Position numbers and translations under genes: made by a program. The notes below the pieces were generated by a model, which saw only the letters and a program-made list of their open reading frames with translations, had not been told where the DNA came from and searched no databases. A stretch of 64,000 nt of DNA, taken from Tubulanus polymorphus (taxonomy: Eukaryota; Nemertea; Palaeonemertea; Tubulaniformes; Tubulanidae). Shown here piece after piece: positions 42,179 through 50,600 of the stretch. The stretch is from NCBI RefSeq assembly GCF_964204645.1, contig NC_134036.1:1612001-1676000 (forward strand), in the 5' to 3' direction. How positions within the stretch are numbered: the first letter of the stretch is position 1; every line of letters starts with the position of its first letter.

Positions 42179-44582
42179 TCGAAGCAAACCGACTATTGAC
42201 CCCCAAAATTCATTTTGTTTAACATATGTTTAAAAAAGACACTATACATTACAACAAAAATCCATGCAAAAACCACATGAACACAATATACGTGATTATT
42301 ATACAACACCACCGATATTATTCAGAACAAAAAATTAGCGATTTAAAAAAATTGAACAAACAAACAAACAAACAACAATGACAAACGGTTATGAAAATAA
42401 TATGTCGTCGCACGGCAACAAGCATTTCGATTCGGAAGAACAAACGCGTTCGGCAATTTCCGTGACGTTGTTCGGCCTATAACCGATCGACACGGAATTA
42501 GCCGAACGGTTTCGTAAACAAATCATTTCAAACAGTTATCAAATGAGTATATTATCTATCATTATCATTATAATCATTATTATCATTATTATCATTAATC
42601 ATTGGTAAAGCCCTGATCCGCACCTGCCAGCGGTCGTAACATAGCTCGATATAAGTTGGGGAACTGAATTTTGAAAAACAAATCGCCATAAGGCTAAAAA
42701 AAATTGATACCTTGTTTCTCCGCTCTGCTGAGCTTAAATGTTGACCCGGCCGGCCGCCTATCTACCCTGTACATTACTTTTTTAAAAATCGTGATCAATT
42801 TTACCATAACAGACCCGGCCGCTATAGAAATGAACTGTTTATAAATTTTATCATATTTTACTAATTTTACTATGACCCGGCCGCTGCGGAGAAACAAGGT
42901 ATCATTTTTGTTTAGCCTAAATTGTACCCCTATTTGGTTGATATACCTAGAGCTACCACTGGCACGTGAGGTGGTGGGAAAGTGAATGTAGAAAATGTAG
43001 GCCAATGAATCTGTGTGACGTCATCGTAAATTCGTTGATATTCGAATCGGTGCGCGGGCGGCGGCGGCCGGAAATTGCCGAGACATCCCGATATAGTACC
43101 GACGATAAAACCTGACATATCATCAGAGAATCCCAGCGGCGGATGTCGGTATTTTAGTGCTATGGTTTTGTTCATTTTTTTAAAAATCGCACCTGACTCG
43201 AAGAATTTCGATGCATTGGCCTGCAGCAGCTGCTGCTGATAGTATCGAAATAACGCGCATGACCCCAAAAACCCAGCAAATCATCGATTTTGCGCAGATT
43301 GATTTTTTTAAGGAATTTCTCAGAAATTAAAAAAGAGATAAAAAGTAATTTATTATTTTTTTAGCGCCTGAATTATAAATCAAAAGTCCGCCATAACGCT
43401 GATAACGTTTTTAATGCAAGTGCTCGCTAAATGCCAACATTTTTTTTTTTCAGAAAACAAATTAGGCCCAATCTAATTCAAATTCGATGGTAGAAATATC
43501 ATTCTTTATGACGCCGCCAAATCAGTTTTAACGCCATATTTTGCACTGGTCCCAACAATCGCATTATAAACTACTTTTACTGTCTCAATAGACACATTTT
43601 TCTACCAACTCACAAAACTGTGGAACTGGGGCCAAAACCGACTCGATGATATTGCTGGGTCTGTTTAAGGAAATGCACTAAAGGTCTCATAGGTTACAGA
43701 AGAAAGATTCAAATTTTCAAATGTTGTAAATAATATTGCGAATTTAAATTAACTAAATTGCTTTTTTTTTGTTTTTGTTTTTTGTTGTTGTTGAGTTTCA
43801 AAAGAGAAGAACATACTTTTGGTTAATTATAGATTTTTTGTATTTAAACACATTAAATACATACACATGTGGTGGTAACCTTCAAGTGTGAACCCTATAT
43901 TCAAAAAAATAACATACAAAATCAATTTCATTTAATCAAACAGCGAAGCAGCGGGGGATAATAACAAAACCGTTTCATCAGTTTCACGAAACAGTTAAAA
44001 TCAAATTTCTAGAAATTTTCGAAAGGATAGAGAAACAAATGTATCGTTTTATTTTCGCCTAAGCCGCCATTACTGTCCATCAGTCCCTGGAACCGATGGG
44101 TTTTTTGCCAGAAGCCACTCTTGCCGCTAGGGGGCAGCACAGCTCCACGCGTAATATAATTAATTAAACGCATTTAAAAAGCCGTTTGGTGAAGCGGGAA
44201 AATCTTCGCCGTCAATTTCCAGCAGACAACATTGAATAAAAAGCCGGTGGGGGGGGGGGCGTGTGATCAGTGAGCTAAGCGCGATCAGGGGGGTGGGGGC
44301 AGCAGGTGCGTACTGAAAATACCGCTAGGTGGCGTGCATTATACATATATATTAGAAAAACTTACCGAAAAAGGCATCGAACATGTAGTCCACTTTTTTC
44401 CGTTGGAACTCGGTGAGTTTACTCAGACCCGGCGATTTAGGTCGATCCGTCGGGTAAGGTATATGCAGTAAGTCTAAAGCGACCCCTGCCGCCGAATTCC
44501 GGCGAATTCCCGAGCCGGGTATCACATCTGACTCGTCTTCGTTGGTCGTATGTCCGTTCTTAGTTTCGGTTGCCGCGGCCAT
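27057..44582 (-). CDS. Calexcitin/sarcoplasmic calcium-binding-like EF-hand protein, 5 exons
   Basis: Minus-strand exons: 44582-44366, 28943-28753, 28291-28135, 27735-27581, 27203-27057. Phases match, giving 288 residues. ATG 44582-44580 is preferred (GCC follows; the TTG upstream is not a start). Residues 1-55 are a low-complexity extension not seen in short calexcitins. The core begins LTEFQRKKVDYMFDAFF (EF-hand 1 helix). EF-hand 1 is degenerate (APSDGD instead of Asp at position 1). The second site has no clear loop. EF-hand 3 is canonical (DVNGDGVIDKEE, 186-197), and the tail has LWFEYLTS and GNYILGKPLY, as in the family. These proteins buffer or sense cytosolic calcium in invertebrate muscle and neurons. 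Intron 1 is about 15.4 kb and contains three other genes. It is more like calexcitin than calmodulin or troponin C. Confidence 0.85.
27255..27368. mobile_element. MITE-like inverted repeat
   Basis: GGGCCCTGTTTTAGAGATTG, then GTTACCTTTAACCC, is matched by GGGTTAAAAGTAATACCAGT, then CTTTAAAACTGAGCTC. It lies in the last intron of the calexcitin-like gene. Confidence 0.55.
28430..28640. repeat. GATGATGTCATAGGGGG family array (reverse orientation)
   Basis: Units read TCCATAAATCCCCCTATGAC, then ATCATCAAATTG, the reverse complement of the family at 19855-20140 and 49925-50300. Located in intron 2 of the calexcitin-like gene. Confidence 0.7.
29119..29283. mobile_element. MITE with GGGCCCGGTTTCATAGA termini
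   Basis: GGGCCCGGTTTCATAGA on the left and TCTATGAAACCCAGCCC on the right, about 165 bp. It lies inside intron 1 of the calexcitin-like gene and is non-coding. Confidence 0.75.
29640..30380 (+). other. Probable 5' UTR exon and intron of the CapA-like gene
   Basis: A GTAAGTAAG donor at 30295 and the acceptor TTTAACAG ending at 30380 bracket an 86-base intron just before the CapA-like start codon, implying a non-coding exon upstream. The upstream boundary and transcription start are not visible. Confidence 0.4.
30383..31916 (+). CDS. CapA/PgsA-like protein (poly-gamma-glutamate capsule family), two exons
   Basis: Coding exons 30383-30645 and 30932-31916 join in phase (AG|A, Arg88) to 415 residues, stop TAG. 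A basic N terminus and hydrophobic stretch at about 12-32 predict a signal anchor, as in bacterial CapA/PgsA. The PGA_cap metallophosphatase-like motifs are in order: FVGDIMVHD (59-67), GNLE (102-105), ANNHATDLGDEG (147-158), VHWGKEYQ (245-252), GSHPHVLQP (277-285) and YSLGNFL near 296. Putative metal ligands Asp62, Glu105, Asn149, His246, His279 and His281 are all present. In bacteria this family takes part in poly-gamma-glutamate synthesis or anchoring; cnidarians have a PgsAA thought to come from bacteria. The substrate here is unknown. It has an intron and a 5' UTR intron, so it is a resident gene and not contamination. It lies wholly within intron 1 of the opposite-strand calexcitin-like gene. 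Confidence 0.92.
31950..32160. mobile_element. GGGCCGGTTC MITE fragments
   Basis: GGGGCCGGTTCCAG at about 31955, a second start GGGGCCCGGTTCTAATGTCA at about 32032, and a tail AAGAACCGGGTTTGAG near 32150. Probably two related copies, one nested or truncated, downstream of the CapA-like stop codon. Confidence 0.5.
32439..32558 (-). ncRNA. RNU5: U5 small nuclear RNA, copy 1
   Basis: Read on the minus strand, it matches U5 snRNA of the major spliceosome throughout. The 5' end region is ACTCTGGTTTCTCTTCA. Stem 1 follows, TAAATCTTTCGCCTTTTACT, with the invariant loop 1 GCCTTTTAC (32520-32512) that holds exon ends during splicing, then AAAGATTTCCGTGGAGAGGA. The Sm site is ATTTTTGA (32468-32461), and a 3' hairpin CCCTCCTTACCAGGAGGG ends the gene. 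Length is about 120, normal for U5. It is intact, with no loop or Sm-site damage. It lies in intron 1 of the calexcitin-like gene, on the same strand, and has its own promoter-like elements. Ends are placed by homology to within a few bases. Confidence 0.95.
32579..32619 (-). promoter_or_regulatory. snRNA promoter of U5 copy 1 (PSE-like and TATA-like)
   Basis: Two blocks upstream of the U5 start are conserved in the second copy at identical spacing. One is a TATA-like TATAAATA at 32586-32579 (about -21 to -28). The other is AAAACACCGTTTATAAAGGC at 32619-32600 (about -42 to -61), where a proximal sequence element is expected. Sequence diverges between the two copies just beyond -61. Confidence 0.65.
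32955..33440. repeat. Direct tandem duplication of about 220 bp
   Basis: Copy one spans about 32955-33175 and copy two about 33178-33440. Both begin CTAATTTAGTAGTCACGCTG and continue AGAAGCCGATCCCATACTGG. They differ by scattered substitutions, a small indel (GATTTAAGATGG against GATGG) and a 48-base insertion in copy two at 33243-33298. The interior CTTAAG motifs recall the GGGCCGGTT MITE family. Confidence 0.88.
33243..33298. mobile_element. 40-bp palindromic insertion with 8-bp target duplication
   Basis: GCCATGAC at 33243-33250 is repeated at 33291-33298. Between them, 33252-33289 is a perfect 38-base palindrome (arms of 19, starting ATGGACGTATAAACTAGAT). The sister copy near 33020 has a single GCCATGAC and no insert. 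An 8-bp duplication is typical of hAT-type transposition, so this may be a minimal non-autonomous element or its remnant. Confidence 0.75.
33515..33636 (-). ncRNA. RNU5: U5 small nuclear RNA, copy 2
   Basis: Nearly identical to copy 1 about 1.07 kb away and on the same strand. Loop 1 GCCTTTTAC is at 33598-33590 and the Sm site ATTTTTGA at 33545-33538. There is one extra T before the Sm site, and the 3' hairpin is CCCTCCTACCCAGGAGGG, changed in the loop but still paired in the stem. Differences fall in tolerant positions, so both copies look functional. It is separated from copy 1 by the 220-bp tandem duplication. Confidence 0.95.
33657..33697 (-). promoter_or_regulatory. snRNA promoter of U5 copy 2 (PSE-like and TATA-like)
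   Basis: TATA-like TATAAATA at 33664-33657 and AAAACACCGTTTATAAAGGC at 33697-33678, at the same distances from the U5 start as in copy 1. Confidence 0.65.
33980..36690. other. Intron region with unassigned open stretches
   Basis: Minus-strand frames at 34031-34330 and 34350-34553 and plus-strand frames at 35097-35351 and 35399-35611 are open but match no family I recognise. They are broken relative to each other. The segment 34890-35560 has non-repeat, coding-like composition without a sustained frame, so it may be a decayed retroelement or pseudogene. Short CAGCTGATGATGATG repeats sit at about 34620-34680. Confidence 0.25.
36890..37030. repeat. CTCACAGCTATGG family minisatellite, short array
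   Basis: About two to three units of the same 57-bp family as 9860-10480. Confidence 0.8.
38320..38720. repeat. CTCACAGCTATGG family minisatellite
   Basis: About seven units, with variants reading either CCCTAGTGACGTTACC or CCCTAATGACAATATC. Confidence 0.88.
38890..39135. repeat. Two-copy direct repeat
   Basis: Two copies of about 115 bases share CATCGAAACGT(A/T)AGAAA, then AACCTCATCAATTT, then TGGGTT(C/T)GCTT, then AAATCAAACTCTAC. Confidence 0.65.
40155..40262. repeat. CTCCGG-rich simple repeat
   Basis: Eight or so CTCCGGCT octamers flanked by CTCCCT hexamers. Confidence 0.92.
40684..40890. repeat. About 48-bp minisatellite, four copies
   Basis: Units of TCAAAATACTCGTGGATTAA, then ATGCAAGAACCTCGATATCC, then TGAAA. 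The open frames on both strands here follow from the repeat. Confidence 0.85.
41550..41870. repeat. About 85-bp degenerate tandem repeat
   Basis: Repeated motifs TTTACNGCAGTAAGAGA, then CAACCCCAAGGAAGG, then TCGCCTCCCTATAC. Confidence 0.55.
42707..42903. mobile_element. MITE with ATACCTTGTTTCTCCGC termini
   Basis: The left end ATACCTTGTTTCTCCGC and right end GCGGAGAAACAAGGTAT are perfect inverted repeats about 195 bp apart. The interior carries repeated CCCGGCCG motifs. It lies in intron 1 of the calexcitin-like gene. A degenerate relative is at 17140-17327. Confidence 0.85.
44124..44336. promoter_or_regulatory. Two CTCF-like motifs beside the first calexcitin exon
   Basis: CCGCTAGGGGGCAGC at 44124-44138 and CCGCTAGGTGGCGTG at 44322-44336 fit the bilaterian CTCF core CCASYAGRKGGCRS or come close. 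They sit just inside intron 1 near the promoter. Binding is inference. Confidence 0.4.
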
Positions 44583-44810
44583 GATTGTTGCGTGTATCAA
44601 AATTTAAAAATTCTAATTCTCGAAAATAAAAAACCCAGATAAAACCTGTTGAACTTGTTGCGCGTTCGAATAGAATCCGTATCAACAAAACGAATTATGG
44701 TTAATTCCGAAATCATCCATCATATACAAAAAACGACCACGTCCGAAAAAGATGTTTCGTGCTTTAAACGACGACAGCGCAGGTTCGGCAGAAGAAAAGG
44801 ACGCGAGCGG

Positions 44811-44817
44811 TTATATA
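44811..44817 (-). promoter_or_regulatory. TATA-like box of the calexcitin-like gene
   Basis: TATATAA on the minus strand about 230 bases before the start codon would place transcription initiation near 44785. No other core promoter element was identified. Confidence 0.4.
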
Positions 44818-44839
44818 TTCAGATAAATCCCAGACAGCA

Positions 44840-47450
44840 GTAGCAGTGCCGTGTCGATACCAGACAGACGACGAGTGTTGCACGACTAATGTCTTCAAAA
44901 CAGTCGGTGTGGTTTAAACGTGCGGTCGGTAGCGCCTCGCACACCAGTACCGTAATGTGCGTGGAGTAATAATTCCCGCTGTCCTGATTATGCTATATAT
45001 CGCCTGGCGTATTTGATCCCTATTATGCTAATCAAATATATATTTATATGTCTATGTATGCGTACACGGCATGCAGAGATATATAGGTTGTTCCGACAAA
45101 AAAAAAAACTATGTCGCGATCTATTATTTCGTATTGTATCGAATTGAAAAGGCGTCTCTCGCTCAGAGGTCTAGCGCAGATAAAAAGCAGCGTTCGTTTC
45201 TATACTCTCTGTATCTCTACTAGTCTGCTTGTCTGGTCTGATCCTGTCGCGTGTGATGCGTCCCCGCGCGCTATGTCGCTATCAGTGATGCCCTTTTATG
45301 AAACAGTGCCATCAGGTCCCACGGCGGTACTCGCGACACTTATGAATTTCAAACCCGAGCGTTTCAAAATATTAGTTATTTTTATTCGCACCTGTTGCAT
45401 TGAATGCTCGTCTGCTTAAACCATTGTATAAATTGCTGTGGAACTGTCGAAGTTACGATAATGTGGAACAAATCAGAGTGGAACTGAACCCGCAGGGTCA
45501 AATTGTATCCACACAATTGTGGAACTGGGTCCCGAGTTAAATTAAACCCACACAACTGTGGAACTGGGTCCAGAGTCAAATTAACCCCACACAACTGTGG
45601 AACTTGGTCCAGAGTCAAATTAAACCCACACAACTGTGGAACTGGATTCAGAGTCAAATTAAACCCACACAACTGTGGAACTGGATTCAGAGTCAAATTA
45701 AACCCACACAACTGTGGAACTGGATTCAGAGTCAAATTAAACCCACACAACTGTGGAACTGATCCAGAGTCAAATTAAACCCACACAACTGTGGAACTGG
45801 ATTCGGAATCAAATGGAATTTATGGTGCCAGATAAAAATCTTTAACACGCACAACTGTGGGCGATTCCACAATTTTGGATCTTAAGAGGGTCAAATCGAA
45901 CCCGGTTAAGGTTAAAAAAAGGTCTTGAATTCCACAACAGTTTGGAACCGGATAAAAAAGCCAGAGATCAAACTGTGGAATCAATGACCAGAAAAAGGTC
46001 CAAAACCAGTTAAACCTAGTAGGCCTACACGTGTATCACCGGGCCGCCCCGACTGAATTAGGGTGACTCAGTCCTCCGTGACCCGTGCCTGCTGTTAGTA
46101 AGTACAGAATCGTGATTTTCGCAGAAATAATTTCGGCATATACGTTTTTTTTCTAGAACGGGCGGCGGTTTCGGCTTTGATGATTGTCACGATTCTCGGA
46201 TATCATCAGTCAGTCAGAGTCCCGTGATTACAGCATCATTCAATCTATACAATTATACCTCGTAAACAGAAACGTGATCAGCGGCGTACGTCAGCTTAAC
46301 TTAGACGTATTTTCGTGTTGTCAAAAATATTATCGAAAATAATTATTTCTCAAAACGGCGCGCAGGGTCGCGGGTATCGGGAACACACTGTACTGGATGG
46401 CACTGATTGGGGAGGCAGTTGGTACTTTCCAGTTCACGGGAAAATGACAGCAATCCGCTGGATGATTGCATATAGCCCCCCCCCCCGAAAAACTAGATGC
46501 ACGTACAGTTCAGACATGATTGGGGCTGAATTAGTGATTTTGAGTGTGTAGACCTTTAATCGTTCAAACACTCGATAATCTGAACCCCAAAAAATTATAG
46601 GCCTTCGTTCTAGGGTTCAGAACACGCACACGGCGACGACTCTGATCCGCCGGCGGGGCGGCAGCACATTGCGGTAGTAATTTCATCGAATTATGAAATC
46701 TTAGGTATCTATCCATTTGATGGATTTTACATACCGGGTTCAACGACGGTACCCGCAGTTCACGATGTCGAAACCCGCGGGTTTATTTGGGCGACTCGTT
46801 GAGGGCCCCGCCGGGTCCGCCAGCCGGGCGGGCGCCACTAGGGCCTTGTCTCTTTGGCTTTTCCGCCTTTTAAGTTTATTTTTGTAGTAACCACTTTATT
46901 CTGTGTGCGGCATGGAGAAGGGGTTTACCAGACTGGTGAAGCCTTGGTGAGCTCGATGCTTGAGCATGTTGCCGCCGTGCGTTACGCTCTTGTCGCCCCT
47001 CAGCCTCATGACAGATCACACACCATCATGTGTCTCCACCTTCCCTAACTATCGCTCCTCCTAGTCTCAGGTAATTCCACTCTGTGCACATGGGTACTAG
47101 CTCAACATAAATACCACCAGTAATGATTCGACTGGTCGGAATCCCCAGAATTTTAAATAACCAGTTTATTTTAACATTTATTTTAAACAAATATATCATT
47201 TGAAGGTTAAAATAGAATATGTGAGCCAAAATTCACCCTAACTACAACCTTGATCTACCCTCCGGTAAAGTGGTTCGGTCTGCCGGTGTTTACATCTACG
47301 ACACGTGCGGCCGGGAAACCCCTGTCTCTCCGAAACTAAATAGGTAGGTCGCTATAAAACCCTTTCATACGGCGAATGGACGTGTTACAGGCACCGGTAT
47401 TGAGCCGTTGACGGGACTAGTGAAGCATATCTCCGGTTTGGGCTGGGTTA
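44840..47450. other. Divergent intergenic region, calexcitin-like to CPEB
   Basis: Contains the minisatellite at 45485-45830 and a GC-rich stretch at about 46740-46850. Open frames on both strands are short and unrecognised. The two flanking genes are transcribed away from each other. Confidence 0.4.
45485..45830. repeat. 39-bp minisatellite, CACAACTGTGGAACTGG family
   Basis: About eight to nine highly similar units of the family described at 12860-13180, each with a CAACTG E-box-type hexamer. Confidence 0.92.
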
Positions 47451-47456
47451 ATCGGG

Positions 47457-47463
47457 TATATAA
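47457..47463 (+). promoter_or_regulatory. TATA-like box of the CPEB gene
   Basis: TATATAA in GGGTATATAACACC about 195 bases before the CPEB start codon predicts a start site near 47490. Confidence 0.5.
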
Positions 47464-47653
47464 CACCCGGCGCGCTCACTACCGGCCATGAAACCCGGTT
47501 AACTTCAGCGCAGTGGATCAACAAGACAAGGGAGTGACTGTGGGGAATCTTTTAGCCTGCTGACAGTTCACTCGTTGATATCGAGTCAGCAAAGAGAGAA
47601 ATTATTTTGCAATCTCATAAATCGGTAGTAATAACTTTAGTGCGCTACCTAAA

Positions 47654-50600
47654 ATGTCTTTTCAACCGTTTATGGTGAGTTGTTCGTTGGTTTATTTTCT
47701 CCATAATTTTAGGATTTCATTTTTTTGAATGGATGAAAAAAGGAGATATCGCCAAATTATGAAATTTGATTGAAAATATTTGGAATTCATTCATCTATGG
47801 TTATAAGGTGGGCCATTTTTAGTCCTGCTTAATTAGGTAGTTGCATTTGAACCAAATAGTATTTGGACTTGGAGAGAGGCTAAAATGACCCTAGAGGCCT
47901 ACACAAATAGGCTGACCCATCAATTATTATAACTTAGAAAAGGAAACTGCCTTTTGGATTCTGCCTGTAGGGTTCAGTAAGTGCTCAGAAATTGATTGTA
48001 CGCTAATCCATTAAATCCGCAGTGGATTAAAAGATAGGCGACCATGTGATCATTAATATGTTGGATGACTTAATCCAAATAACAACGTGCACTAATTAAT
48101 TACTAATTGAATAAGACTCACGAATTAAGACTCAAAAATAGAGATGACTTCAGTTATGTGACGATTTATACTGAAGTAAATAGAATTTTGAACTAAAAAA
48201 CGAGTAAACATTATCTCAGTGAGGTAACTAAGGTAACAAGTTTAATTGTAATATTACTGACTGCGATTGTTGTTGTATTTCAGCCACCGTACTCGGACAA
48301 TGTTTGCGGTTACGGTATCAATTTGAATCCGTCGTCTCAAAACCCGTACGTAACCACGGCGACGACAGGTGTGACGGGAAACAACGCCGCGACGACCAAC
48401 AATAACAACAACCAACAGCAGGATCTGTTGAAGAAAATAACCTCGTTACTGGACAACTCGTCGCTGGATCTCGCGTCGTCACGGCAACAACATTTACAAC
48501 AACAGCAGACGATCTCGAGACCGCAGCCTCATTCTGACTTACACAAACTTACCGGTAAGAATCGAGGTCCCAGGACTCGTGTTCCAGACAAGAACCAGTT
48601 ACTGAAAAGTTGTTTGAGTTAATCAGTGGATAATTAACATAGTAACAATTAGAACTGCATTGTAACTATGGTATCTATCAGGGTCTGCGGTTGCTCTAAA
48701 GTTGTTTAGAGCAACCGCAGCCCGATATGTTCTCATCACTGATTTATATCCGAAATCTGGTAAACATAAGACTTGGACCCATGGGCTGCAGTTGCTCAAA
48801 TCTTGGTTAGAGTTAACCAGTGGATAGTTGACATAGTGAGTGACAACTAAAAGTACATGGTTACTATAGTAATTATCCGCCGGTTATCTTTAACCAACGG
48901 TTGAGCAACTGCAGCCCCTGCAGTTTGGGAGTTTTAGACCAAGCAGTATCTCAAAAGTTGTGTACAGTTAGCCAGTGGATAGTTGACATAGTGACAATTA
49001 GTCATTGTTCATTGTTACTATGATATTTATCCGCCGGTTATCTTTAACCGACTGGCCCCAGGATGTTCGCAATTTTAATATTGCGCTCCAGACTCTAGTA
49101 TTCCGGACTTTGACCTGTTTTTCCAGGCTTTAGTGTTCCAAACTTCAATCTTGCGCTCCAGACTCAAATGAACTTTGACCCGGTGCTGCAGACTCTTATT
49201 CCAGATTTTGACCTGGCATTAAAGACTGATGCTCTGGACTTCTGATCCGGCCACAACAAAAATTAACGATTGTAATTTTCCCGTTCCAGATAAACTGCCT
49301 CCTGTGGCGGCCGCGATGATGACAAGTGGAGGAACTCCGCAACTCTGCCCGGACGTACAAAATCTGTTTAACAGCGCAACAATCGTCGGTAACCCTGGTT
49401 ACCACATGATTGGCGGCATGTCGTATATACCGACAATACAGGATTTATCACAAGGTATGATTAACAGCCACTAGGTGTCGCCAGCTTCCCAGATGTACCC
49501 CGCTCACCAGTTGTCGCTACTTTTTAGCCACCAGGTGTCTCCACTGTTCTTTCCCTTCGTTAAAATGAAAAAAGATTGTTGCGAAAATTTTTCATTTTTT
49601 TGTTTTTTCTTAAATTCAGGAATTCGTGCTTTTAACACTTTGTACGCAGCTGGTGGCTCCGGTACGGCCGGTAACCTAGGCAACCTAGGACCGTTACAAC
49701 AGACAAACACGAACCAGTCGCACGCGATGGCGCCGGGCGGCGGCGGAGGAGGCGGTATTAATCTCGCTGCTATGATACAACCGGCTCAGCATCAACAATC
49801 GCTAGGAGCCGATCTGATCAGTGGCGCCATCTCTAGTCAGGCGTTAGAAAACTACGAAACGCCCGTGAAATATCGACCAATCAGAGGAGCCGATCCTAAC
49901 ACATCTCACGGGTAAATATTCATCCAAACTCGATGATGTCATAGGGGGATTTATTGCTATTACACATCACCAAATCAATTTGATGAAGTCATAGTGGGGT
50001 TTATGTAGGCAGACATCTCTTCTGAAAATGTCTGTATCACTAAATAAGTTAAATGATTTTAAGAGGCAGCCATCTTGTCATAAGGGGGATTTTAAGAATC
50101 ATTTGATGATGTCATAGGGGGATATTCGGTAACGGACATCTTTACATATCACCGAATCAATTTGATTATTATGAAGGTATCTCTCCTATTTGATGATGTC
50201 ATAGGTGGATGATATAGAGGGTGTTTTTGATGATGTCATAGGTGGATGGTAAAGAGGGTGTCTGATGATGTCATAGGTAGATGGTATAGAGAGTATATGG
50301 AGTATGCGGGAAATTGCACCATTTTGCACATGGAATTTCAGAATTTTCTGGGCAAATTTTCTAACTGGGCCCCCTCCCCAAAACAGCCCTAGATCCGCCC
50401 CTTATAGGTGGATATTTGCTGATATGATGTATATGTTTTGTAGTGAGTATTCCCCGAATGCGTTGAGCAGTAGTACCCCGAGTGATCGCAGTATGACCAG
50501 CGGTTACAACAGCCCCGGTCCGGGCGGACGATTCATAACATCGCGATCTAATTCACCTTTCGACTCGTCAGACGCTAGTTACCTGTCGACGGATTCGTCG

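Noticed and set aside
45382-45778. Overlapping open frames on both strands with regular 13-residue repeats
   Set aside because: The 39-bp minisatellite unit is a multiple of three, so open frames arise on both strands without selection.
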